Positions 44,946 to 53,059 of a stretch of 64,000 nt of DNA are shown here, one piece after another (the stretch's first letter is position 1; each line of letters starts with the position of its first letter). Under the pieces are notes generated by a model, which saw only the letters and a program-made list of their open reading frames with translations, was not told the origin of the DNA and made no database searches. The position numbers and the translations under genes are program-made. Origin of the DNA: Segatella copri (lineage in GTDB: Bacteria > Bacteroidota > Bacteroidia > Bacteroidales > Bacteroidaceae); assembly GCF_019249655.2 (NCBI RefSeq), contig NZ_CP137557.1, positions 2,079,001-2,143,000 on the forward strand, written 5' to 3'.

Positions 44946-45944
44946 ATGGAATTTGCAAGTAAAGCATATTTTCTGCTGCTCCTGCTGCTGATACCTTATA
45001 TATTATGGTATTTCCTGAGCAGGAAGAAGAGCGAGCCAACGATGCGCATGAGCGATACAAGAATGTATCAGTTTGCGCCCAAGAGCCTGCGCGTGCGACT
45101 CATCCATCTGCCGATGGTGCTGAGATGCATCGCCTTCGTGCTCATCGTTTGCGCCATGGCCCGTCCGCAGACGCATTATTCTTGGGACAACAAGACGGTG
45201 GAGGGCATCGATATCATGCTTGCCATGGACGTTTCTACCTCCATGCTTGCCGAGGATCTGAAGCCTAACCGCATGGAGGCGGCGAAGGATGTGGCCAACG
45301 AGTTTATCTCGGGCCGTCCTACCGACAACATCGGATTGACCATCTTTGCGGGCGAGGCGTTCACCCAGTGCCCGATGACCACCGACCACGCCAGTCTCCT
45401 GCGCCTGTTGCAGGATACAAGAACCGATATTGCCGCCCGCGGACTCATCGACGACGGTACCGCAGTGGGCATGGGTCTGGCGAATGCCGTGAGCCGACTG
45501 AAGGACTCCAAGTCGAAGAGCAAGGTGGTAATCCTGCTCACGGATGGAAGTAACAACATGGGCGACATTTCGCCGATGACTGCAGCCGAAATAGCCAAGA
45601 GCTATGGCATCCGAGTCTACACCATCGGCGTGGGCACCAACAAGGTGGCACCTTATCCGATGCCGGTGGCAGGAGGCGTGCAGTATGTCAACATCCCTGT
45701 GGAGATTGATACGCAGACGCTTAGCGACATAGCGCAGACCACCGACGGAAACTTCTACCGTGCTACCAACAATGCCGAACTGAAGAAGATTTATCGGGAT
45801 ATTGATAAACTGGAGAAATCGAAGTTCAATGTGAAGCATTTCGCCAAGCGCTATGAGGCGTATCAGCCTTTCGCCCTTGCCGCTCTGCTGATATTGCTGG
45901 TAGAGATTCTGCTCCGCATCACCTGGCTCCGCCGCATCCCTTAA
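44946..45944 (+). CDS. batA: BatA, VWA-domain aerotolerance protein
   Basis: 332 aa. N-terminal membrane segments (AYFLLLLLLIPYILWYF and LRCIAFVLIVCAMA), a VWA domain with the MIDAS motif AMDVSTSMLAEDL (about 93-105) and VILLTDGSNNMGD, and a C-terminal membrane helix (FALAALLILLVEILLRI). Known family: Bat proteins, first linked to oxygen tolerance in Bacteroides fragilis; they are thought to form a membrane complex. About 100 nt before batB. Confidence 0.93.
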   Translation: MEFASKAYFLLLLLLIPYILWYFLSRKKSEPTMRMSDTRMYQFAPKSLRVRLIHLPMVLRCIAFVLIVCAMARPQTHYSWDNKTVEGIDIMLAMDVSTSMLAEDLKPNRMEAAKDVANEFISGRPTDNIGLTIFAGEAFTQCPMTTDHASLLRLLQDTRTDIAARGLIDDGTAVGMGLANAVSRLKDSKSKSKVVILLTDGSNNMGDISPMTAAEIAKSYGIRVYTIGVGTNKVAPYPMPVAGGVQYVNIPVEIDTQTLSDIAQTTDGNFYRATNNAELKKIYRDIDKLEKSKFNVKHFAKRYEAYQPFALAALLILLVEILLRITWLRRIP

Positions 45945-46043
45945 AAGGAGAAGATTTCTCAACGAAGAGAAAGACTTCCTGGTATCGATAAGATTTACAG
46001 GGTGTTGACTTGATGGAATTAAAGAAATAATATAAATATAACC

Positions 46044-47084
46044 ATGTTAAGATTTGAAGATCCCGCATTTCTCTGGCTGTTGTGGGTGATACCGGCACTG
46101 GTGCTGGTTCGCCTGATAGGTTGGAGAAGGAGAAGGGCAAAGCTCAGAAAGTTGGGTGACCCCGAGTTGCTCAAGCAGCTGATGCCCCACATATCTAAAT
46201 ACCGCCCCACGGTGAAGTTCGTGCTGATGCTCGCAGCCTTGGCATTGCTCATCGTGATGGTGGCACGCCCGCAGATGGGCAGCAAGATTTCTAACGAGAA
46301 GCGAAATGGCATCGAAACCATGATCTGTCTCGATATCTCCAATTCCATGCTTGCCGAAGATGTGGCTCCGTCACGTCTCGACAAGAGCAAGATGCTGATA
46401 GAGAATCTGGTTGATAACTTCACCAACGACAAGATTGGTCTCATCGTCTTCGCAGGCGATGCCTTCGTGCAGTTGCCTATCACCAGCGACTACGTTTCTG
46501 CCAAGATGTTCCTGCAGAACATTTCCCCTGGTCTCATCCAGACTCAGGGCACCAACATCGGACAGGCCATAAGCCTCGCCACCAAGAGCTTCACCCAGCA
46601 AGACAACGTGGGCAGGGCCATCATCGTGATTACCGATGGCGAAAACCACGAAGAGGGTGCACAGGAGGCTGCGCAGATGGCCAACAAGAAGGGCATCAAC
46701 GTGTTTATCCTGGGTATAGGTAATGCCAAGGGAGCACCCATCCCGATGGGCGACGGCTCTTATCTGAAAGATAACGCCGGCAACACGGTGATGACTGCCC
46801 TGAACGAGCAGATGTGCCGCCAGCTGGCACAGGCTGGCAAGGGTCAGTATATCCACGTGGATAATACCAGCGATGCAGAGAAGGCGCTGAACAACGAGCT
46901 CACCAAGTTGCAGAAGGGCGAAATGACCAGTGTAATCTACAGCGCCTACGATGAGCAGTTCCAGGCTGTAGGCATCCTGGTTATCCTCCTCCTCATCATC
47001 GAGGTATGCATGATGGAAGTAAGGAATCCGTTGCTCAGGAACGTTAAGTTCTTCAAGAAAACGCCATTCAAGAAAATGCCCTGA
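46044..47084 (+). CDS. batB: BatB, VWA-domain aerotolerance protein
   Basis: 346 aa. Same plan as BatA: two N-terminal membrane helices, VWA domain with CLDISNSMLAEDVAPSRLDK (MIDAS) and IVITDGENHEEGA, and one C-terminal helix. The last codons and the TGA stop lie in a family-1 repeat unit (GCCCTGAAAGGGC), so the tail ...FKKMP is probably altered by repeat insertion. Confidence 0.93.
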   Translation: MLRFEDPAFLWLLWVIPALVLVRLIGWRRRRAKLRKLGDPELLKQLMPHISKYRPTVKFVLMLAALALLIVMVARPQMGSKISNEKRNGIETMICLDISNSMLAEDVAPSRLDKSKMLIENLVDNFTNDKIGLIVFAGDAFVQLPITSDYVSAKMFLQNISPGLIQTQGTNIGQAISLATKSFTQQDNVGRAIIVITDGENHEEGAQEAAQMANKKGINVFILGIGNAKGAPIPMGDGSYLKDNAGNTVMTALNEQMCRQLAQAGKGQYIHVDNTSDAEKALNNELTKLQKGEMTSVIYSAYDEQFQAVGILVILLLIIEVCMMEVRNPLLRNVKFFKKTPFKKMP

Positions 47085-47096
47085 AAGGGCAAAAGC
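47078..47096. repeat. Solo family-1 unit over the batB stop codon
   Basis: GCCCTGAAAGGGCAAAAGC; its TGA (47082-47084) is the stop codon of batB. Confidence 0.75.
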
Positions 47097-47111
47097 ATAA
47101 AATGTTTTAAA

Positions 47112-47885
47112 ATGAACACGATACATTATATCATAGTAACTGTGGCTTTCCTGTTGGCCGGTGCGACAAATGCTGCCGCACAGACCGACCGCAACTTGAT
47201 TCGTCAGGGAAACAGGGCGTTCAAGACCCAGAAATGGGCAGCTGCCGAGACCCAATATCGCAAGGCTATCTCCAAGAACCAGAAGAATCCGCAGGCGATA
47301 TACAACCTGGGGTGTGCCTTGCTGATGCAGCAGAAAGACTCGCTGGCGATGGTGCAGTTTGGCAATGCCGCGCAGCTGGAGAACAACCTCTTCCGCCGCT
47401 CCAAGAGCTATCACAACATGGGAGTGGTGATGCAGAACCACCGCGAGTACGCACAGGCCATCGAATACTACAAGATGGCGCTGAGATGCAATCCGCAGGA
47501 CAATGAAACCCGTTATAATCTTGCCCTCTGCAAGAAACTGCTCAAGAACAACCCGCAGAATCAGAACAACAAGGACAAGAAGAACAAGGACAAGAACAAT
47601 AAAGACAAGAACAAGAACGATAAGAACAAGGATAAAGACAAGAACAAGGATAAGAACAAAGACGATCAGAACAAGAACGATCAGAACAAGAATAATAAGG
47701 ATAAGAATAAAGACAAGAATAAAAACAAGAATTCGAATCCGAACCAGCAGAATCAGGACAAGATGAGCCGCGACAACGCCGAACAGCTCCTCAATGCCGC
47801 GATTCAGCAGGAACAGGCCACCAAGCGAAAGCTCCAGAAGGCGATGAGCCAGCCTCGCAGAAAGGCCTACGACAAGAATTGGTAA
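47112..47885 (+). CDS. batC: BatC, TPR protein with Lys/Asn/Asp tract
   Basis: 257 aa. Signal peptide (TVAFLLAGATNAAA), TPR repeats at about 30-145 (AIYNLGCALLMQQ, YHNMGVVMQNHREYAQAIEYY), then a ~65-residue tract of NKDK/DKNK repeats (about 153-222) and a helical C-terminus (DNAEQLLNAAIQQEQATKRK). The TPR part is a protein-protein interaction scaffold for the periplasmic Bat complex. The tract length is likely variable between strains. Confidence 0.9.
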   Translation: MNTIHYIIVTVAFLLAGATNAAAQTDRNLIRQGNRAFKTQKWAAAETQYRKAISKNQKNPQAIYNLGCALLMQQKDSLAMVQFGNAAQLENNLFRRSKSYHNMGVVMQNHREYAQAIEYYKMALRCNPQDNETRYNLALCKKLLKNNPQNQNNKDKKNKDKNNKDKNKNDKNKDKDKNKDKNKDDQNKNDQNKNNKDKNKDKNKNKNSNPNQQNQDKMSRDNAEQLLNAAIQQEQATKRKLQKAMSQPRRKAYDKNW

Positions 47886-47993
47886 AAAGCGTAACCGCTT
47901 CCCTTCACAAAACAGGGATTCTTGCCTATATATATAATAAGGTGTACTTACGTTTTAAAAATTGGAACAAATATAAGATAAAAGAAAGTTGAT

Positions 47994-50591
47994 ATGAAAA
48001 AAATAGGTTGGTATATCATATTGCTCCTGATGATGTTGGGCTACCATGTGCATGTAGATGCCCAGCATATCTCAGTGTCGGCTCCGTCGCACGTCGCGGC
48101 TGGAGAGAACTTCCGTGTTGCCTATACCATCAACACCAGTGATGTGGAGGAATTCCGAATGGGTGGGGTGCAGGATGGACTGGAAGTGATTGCAGGACCG
48201 TATACTTCCTCGCAGTCCAGTTACCAGATGATCAACGGGCATACCTCGTCCTCATCATCCGTAACCATCACTTACACCCTCTATGCCGCCAAGAACGGCA
48301 GCTTCACCATCGGGGCTTCGCACGCCCTGGTGGGAGGAAAACGACTGTCTTCACGCCCCGTGAAGATTCAGGTGTCGGGACATGCACAGCGCACCAACGG
48401 CGCTCCCAACATGCACGGACAGGACAGCTACGACCAACCTCGTATGCGCTCTGCCGGATCTGCCATCTCGGGCAGCGACCTCTTCATCAAGGTCTCTGCC
48501 AGCAAGAAGAGAGTTCACGAGCAGGAACCTATCCTCCTTACCTATAAGGTATATACACAGGTGGACCTCACGCAGCTGGAAGGCAAGATGCCAGACCTGA
48601 AGGGATTCCACACCCAGGAAGTGCCGCTGCCACAGCAGAAAACCTTCCACACGGAAACCGTGAATGGCCGACCATACAAGTGCGTCACCTGGAGCCAGTA
48701 CGTGATGTACCCTCAGATGACGGGTAGGCTGGAGATTCCATCCATCACCTTCAAGGGCATCGTGGTTCAGCAGAACCGCAACGTAGACCCGATGGAGGCG
48801 TTCTTCAACGGCGGTTCTGGCTACGTAGAAGTAAAGAAGGATATCAAGGCACCGGGCATCACCCTGCAGGTGGATCCGCTGCCACAGCGCCCAGCCAACT
48901 TCTCTGGCGGCGTGGGCAAGTTCAATATCTCTGCTTCGCTCGATAAAAAGGAAGTGAAGGCAGGCGAACCTATCACCCTGAGAGTAGTGGTGGGCGGCAT
49001 CGGCAACCTGAAACTGCTGAAGCAGCCGGTGGTCAACTTCCCTAAGGATTTCGACAAGTATGATGCCAAGGTAACCGACAAGACCCGCCTCACCGCCAAC
49101 GGCGTAGAGGGCAACATGGTCTACGATTTCCTTGCCGTGCCTCGCAACCAGGGCAGCTATACCATCCCATCGGTGGAGCTCACTTATTATGATACGAGCA
49201 AGAATGCCTACAAGACTATCAAGACCCAGCCGTTCAAGGTAGAGGTGGAGAAGGGCGATGGCACATCGGCAGAGTCTGAGGATTTCGCCAGCCAGGATAA
49301 GGATATCCACACCATCAAGTTGGGCAAGGTGGTGCAGCACAAGGCCGACGAGATGTTCTTCGGCAGCTTCGGCTACTGGATCAGTCTCCTCATGCCGCTC
49401 ATCGCCTTCGTGGTATTGCTCATCGTGTTCCGCCGCCGTGCCATCGAGAATGCCGACATCGTGAAGAAGCGTTCCAACAGGGCGGGCAAGATAGCCACCA
49501 AGCGTCTGCGCCTTGCCAACAAGCTGATGCTCCAGGGTAAGCAGGGCGAGTTCTACGATGAGGTGATGCGAGCACTCTGGGGCTACATGAGCTACAAGCT
49601 CAATATGCCAGCCGAGAAGCTCAACCGCGACAACATCCGTGAAACCCTGGGTCGCCACTTCGTGGATGATGCAACAATAGAGAAGTTTACCACGGCTCTG
49701 GATGAGTGCGAGTTCGAGCGTTATGCGCCAGGCGATGCCGCCGGCAACATGAACCGCACATTCGAGTCGGCTATGACAGCGATTATGGATATAGAAAATG
49801 CAATCAATGAGGCTCGCAAGAACCAGAAGAAGCATCCGGCAGGCTACTCCTTCGTATGGCTGCTTCTGGTAATGATCTGCTTCGGCGGCACCTCTGCCAA
49901 GGCGGTGACCAAGAACAATGCCGATACGGAGTACCAGAAGGGCAACTATCAGCAGGCCATCCGCGACTACGAGGAGATTCTGAAGAATGGCGAATCTGCC
50001 GAGATTTATTTCAATCTCGGCAACGCCTACTATCGCACGGACAATATCACCAAGGCGGTGCTCAACTACGAGCGTGCCCACCTCCTTTCGCCGGGCGATG
50101 ACGATATCAACTTCAACCTGCAGTTTGCCCGCAGCAAGACCATCGACAAGATTACCCCGCAGAGCGAGATGTTTTTCATCACCTGGTATAAGTCGCTGGT
50201 GAATTTCACGAGCGTTGACAACTGGGCGAAGACCGGCATCCTCTGCATTGTGATGGCGCTGCTGCTGGTATTGCTCTATCTCTTCGGTCCGCAGCTCATG
50301 CTCCGCAAGATAGGTTTCTTCGGCGGACTTGCCTTCTTCGTGATATTCCTGTTGAGCAATCTCTTCGCCTTCCAGCAGAAGCAGGCGCTCGACAACAGAA
50401 CCGGTGCCATCATCATTTCTCCATCGGTGAACATCAAGAAGACGCCTGCCAAGAACAGCACCGACCAGTTTGTGCTCCACGAGGGAACCCGTGTTGATAT
50501 CATTGACAAGGGCATGACCGACTGGCGCTGCATCCGCGTAGGAGATGGCCGCGAAGGCTGGATAGAGACCAAGGCAATAGAGGAGATTTAA
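47994..50591 (+). CDS. BatD-BatE fusion protein
   Basis: 865 aa. Residues 1-~600 are BatD: signal peptide (IGWYIILLLMMLGYHVHVDA), several Ig-like beta domains (GVGKFNISASLDKKEVKAGE), one membrane helix (about 455-478) and a cytoplasmic helical domain. At about 615 a second signal-peptide-like segment (YSFVWLLLVMICFGGTSAKA) introduces a BatE-like part. That part has TPRs (EYQKGNYQQAIRDYEEILKNGESAEIYFNLGNAYY), two membrane helices and a C-terminal SH3 domain (INIKKTPAKNS-like, HEGTRVDIIDKGMTDWRCIRV). Separate batD and batE genes are the usual layout; here the frame is continuous. Confidence 0.9.
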   Translation: MKKIGWYIILLLMMLGYHVHVDAQHISVSAPSHVAAGENFRVAYTINTSDVEEFRMGGVQDGLEVIAGPYTSSQSSYQMINGHTSSSSSVTITYTLYAAKNGSFTIGASHALVGGKRLSSRPVKIQVSGHAQRTNGAPNMHGQDSYDQPRMRSAGSAISGSDLFIKVSASKKRVHEQEPILLTYKVYTQVDLTQLEGKMPDLKGFHTQEVPLPQQKTFHTETVNGRPYKCVTWSQYVMYPQMTGRLEIPSITFKGIVVQQNRNVDPMEAFFNGGSGYVEVKKDIKAPGITLQVDPLPQRPANFSGGVGKFNISASLDKKEVKAGEPITLRVVVGGIGNLKLLKQPVVNFPKDFDKYDAKVTDKTRLTANGVEGNMVYDFLAVPRNQGSYTIPSVELTYYDTSKNAYKTIKTQPFKVEVEKGDGTSAESEDFASQDKDIHTIKLGKVVQHKADEMFFGSFGYWISLLMPLIAFVVLLIVFRRRAIENADIVKKRSNRAGKIATKRLRLANKLMLQGKQGEFYDEVMRALWGYMSYKLNMPAEKLNRDNIRETLGRHFVDDATIEKFTTALDECEFERYAPGDAAGNMNRTFESAMTAIMDIENAINEARKNQKKHPAGYSFVWLLLVMICFGGTSAKAVTKNNADTEYQKGNYQQAIRDYEEILKNGESAEIYFNLGNAYYRTDNITKAVLNYERAHLLSPGDDDINFNLQFARSKTIDKITPQSEMFFITWYKSLVNFTSVDNWAKTGILCIVMALLLVLLYLFGPQLMLRKIGFFGGLAFFVIFLLSNLFAFQQKQALDNRTGAIIISPSVNIKKTPAKNSTDQFVLHEGTRVDIIDKGMTDWRCIRVGDGREGWIETKAIEEI

Positions 50592-50612
50592 TGAAGTTCA
50601 AAGTAGATAGTA

Positions 50613-51317
50613 ATGGATTTTAGTACGATACAAAACATAGATTTTCAGGTGCTGCAGTGGTTCAACGGCAGCAACAATGTGATTCTCGACCAGTTGGCGG
50701 TGGTGCTGACATCGGGCGTTACATGGATACCACTCTATGTGGTATTGTTTATCGTCGTGATGCGCAACAACGAAACCATGTCGCAGATAGCACTCGTGGT
50801 GGGATCCGCCTTCCTCTGCATCCTCTTTGCTGACGGATTCGCCGACGGCATCATCAAGCCACTGGCTGAAAGATGGCGACCATCCAACGACCCGCTGGTG
50901 AAATACTCCGTGCAGGTGGTAGACAACCTGCGCATGAAGGACTACAGTTTCTGTTCAGCCCATGCCGCCAACACCATGTCGTTAGCCGTGTTCTTTTCGC
51001 TCCTCATCAGGAGCAGGATGATAACCATCACCATGGTCATCTGGTCACTGGTCAACTGCTGGACGCGCCTCTATCTGGGCGTCCACTATCCGCTCGATGT
51101 GCTGACGGGCATTCTCCTCGGCTGCGTGGTAGGTTTTCTGGTCTATCTCTTCTACCATCGCATGTATCGCCGCATCTCTCCGGAAATCAAGTATATCTCC
51201 AACCAGTATACCAGCACGGGCTACGACCACGACGACATCGACATGATCATGACCGTAGTGATGGTGGTATTGGTCTATGTAGTCATCCGTGCCCTCTGCA
51301 TGATGACGGCAGTTTAA
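50613..51317 (+). CDS. PAP2-superfamily membrane phosphatase
   Basis: 234 aa with about six membrane helices. Phosphatase motifs: C1 KPLAERWRPSND (KX6RP), C2 FCSAHAANT (SAHA in place of PSGH) and C3 TRLYLGVHYPLDVLTG (RX5HX3D). Likely an undecaprenyl-diphosphate or lipid-phosphate phosphatase at the inner membrane. It lies 21 nt after batDE and could be co-transcribed with the Bat genes or queA. Confidence 0.88.
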   Translation: MDFSTIQNIDFQVLQWFNGSNNVILDQLAVVLTSGVTWIPLYVVLFIVVMRNNETMSQIALVVGSAFLCILFADGFADGIIKPLAERWRPSNDPLVKYSVQVVDNLRMKDYSFCSAHAANTMSLAVFFSLLIRSRMITITMVIWSLVNCWTRLYLGVHYPLDVLTGILLGCVVGFLVYLFYHRMYRRISPEIKYISNQYTSTGYDHDDIDMIMTVVMVVLVYVVIRALCMMTAV

Positions 51318-51338
51318 TAAAATTTATAAAGTAGAATA

Positions 51339-52613
51339 ATGGAAACAAAACATATTAAGATTAGCGATTATAATTACGAGTTACCCGATGAACGCATTGC
51401 CAAATTCCCTATCGCCCAGCGCGACCACAGCAAACTGCTGGTCTACAAGCACGGCGAGGTGAGCGACGATGTGTTCTATCATCTTCCTGAATATCTGCCT
51501 AAGGGCGCCATGATGGTGTTCAACAACACCAAGGTAATCCAGGCACGCATGCACTTCCGCAAGGAGACGGGCGCACTCATCGAGGTGTTCCTCATGGAGC
51601 CTGCCGCACCAACCGACTATGAGTTGATGTTCCAGACTTCGGGTCACTGCTCTTGGCTCTGCATGATTGGAAACCTGAAGAAGTGGAAGGAGGGCAGCCT
51701 GAAGCGTGACTTCGAAATCAAGGGTCATCAGCTTACCCTTTCTGCCACCATGCGCCGTGGCGATGCCCTCAGCGCAGAAGCATCAGAAATGGTAGCCAAG
51801 GGCGGCGGCACCAACTATTGGGTGGATTTCGACTGGGACAACGAGCACGTTTCCTTTGCCGAAATCCTCGAGGCAGTGGGCGAGTTGCCTATCCCTCCAT
51901 ATCTGAACCGCAAGACCGAGGAGAGCGACAAGACTACCTATCAGACTGTTTATTCAAAGATAAAGGGTAGTGTGGCAGCCCCAACAGCCGGTCTGCATTT
52001 CACCGATGCCGTGCTCAAGGATCTGGATGCCCATGGCATCGACCGTGAGGAAGTAACCCTGCACGTGGGTGCCGGCACCTTCAAGCCTGTGAAGAGTCTA
52101 GAGATTGAGGGCCATCAGATGCACACCGAGTATATCGTGGTTCACCGCCGCAGCTTGGAAAAGCTGATCAAGCACGATTGCCAGGTCATCGCCGTGGGTA
52201 CCACCAGCGTGCGCACCATCGAGAGCCTTTACTACATGGGCGTGCATCTTATCAGGCACCCTGAGGCAAGCGAGGAAGATTTGCATGTTAAGCAGTGGGA
52301 CCCATACGAGCAGTCGGCAGATGGCAACCTGGTGGATGGCATCACCCCGATGCAGGCCATCCAGGCGATTATCGATTACCTCGACCGCAACGGATTGGAA
52401 GCCCTTCACTCCAGCACGCAGATCATCATTGCTCCGGGCTACACCTATAAGATAGTGAAGATGCTGGTAACCAATTTCCATCAGCCACAGAGCACCCTGC
52501 TGCTTCTGGTGAGTGCCTTCCTGCATGGCGACTGGAAGAAGGTATATGATTACGCCCTCTCTCACGATTTCCGCTTCCTGAGCTACGGCGATTCATCCCT
52601 GCTCATTCCGTAA
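51339..52613 (+). CDS. queA: tRNA preQ1 S-adenosylmethionine ribosyltransferase-isomerase
   Basis: 424 aa. Makes epoxyqueuosine on tRNA by transferring ribose from SAM to preQ1. Motifs: YELPDERIAKFPIAQRDHSKLL, MMVFNNTKVIQARM, GELPIPPYLNR, YQTVYSKIKGSVAAPTAGLHF, LHVGAGTFKPVKS and TNFHQPQSTLLLLVSAF. Longer than E. coli QueA (356 aa) because of central insertions (about 165-185 and 290-330), as in Bacteroidota homologues. Confidence 0.95.
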   Translation: METKHIKISDYNYELPDERIAKFPIAQRDHSKLLVYKHGEVSDDVFYHLPEYLPKGAMMVFNNTKVIQARMHFRKETGALIEVFLMEPAAPTDYELMFQTSGHCSWLCMIGNLKKWKEGSLKRDFEIKGHQLTLSATMRRGDALSAEASEMVAKGGGTNYWVDFDWDNEHVSFAEILEAVGELPIPPYLNRKTEESDKTTYQTVYSKIKGSVAAPTAGLHFTDAVLKDLDAHGIDREEVTLHVGAGTFKPVKSLEIEGHQMHTEYIVVHRRSLEKLIKHDCQVIAVGTTSVRTIESLYYMGVHLIRHPEASEEDLHVKQWDPYEQSADGNLVDGITPMQAIQAIIDYLDRNGLEALHSSTQIIIAPGYTYKIVKMLVTNFHQPQSTLLLLVSAFLHGDWKKVYDYALSHDFRFLSYGDSSLLIP

Positions 52614-52620
52614 GGAGATA

Positions 52621-52692
52621 CTCTTTCATAGGAAGAAACTCTTTCATAGGAAGAAACTCTTTCGTAGGAAGAAACTCTTTCGTAGGAAGAAA
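52621..52692. repeat. Four 18-bp tandem repeats after queA
   Basis: CTCTTTCATAGGAAGAAA repeated at 52621, 52639, 52657 and 52675; the last two have CGTAGG. Confidence 0.9.
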
Positions 52693-52723
52693 GAAATAAG
52701 TAGTTAGGCAAACTATAAACTAC

Positions 52724-53005
52724 TGAAGTTTCGCAAGTAGCATTCTACCGTCCCCGAAGGGGGCGAATGTGAATAACCGCGGGTGGAATGACCGAAGGGA
52801 ATGGAACCTGCGGATAGTGACAGATACTCTCTTACCGTCCCCGAAGGGGGCGAACAGGAGCAAGACTGGATGAGGTTCGCCCCCTTTGGGGACGCTTTCT
52901 CCCTACTATTAGTTTGTCCGCAGGTTCCATGACCTTCGGTCATTCCACCAGCGGTTATTGAAAGTTGGCCCCCTTCGGGGACCGGAGGTTACTTGTGAAA
53001 CTTCA
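52724..53005. repeat. Family-2 composite palindrome, copy 2
   Basis: 282 bp with terminal inverted repeats TGAAGTTTCGCAAGTA / TACTTGTGAAACTTCA (15 of 16). Arms as in copy 1, without the internal duplication. It lies 55 nt upstream of the second ABC-F gene. Confidence 0.92.
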
Positions 53006-53059
53006 ATAAACTATAAATTGTAAACTATAAATTGTAAACTATAAACTATATAAAATAGT

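Noticed and set aside
48351-50480. 709-codon open frame on the minus strand opposite batDE
   Set aside because: Antisense frame created by the codon usage of a clearly recognisable BatD-BatE gene; the translation is His/Leu/Val-rich with no domain. The same applies to 3720-5369 and 23674-25302 minus.
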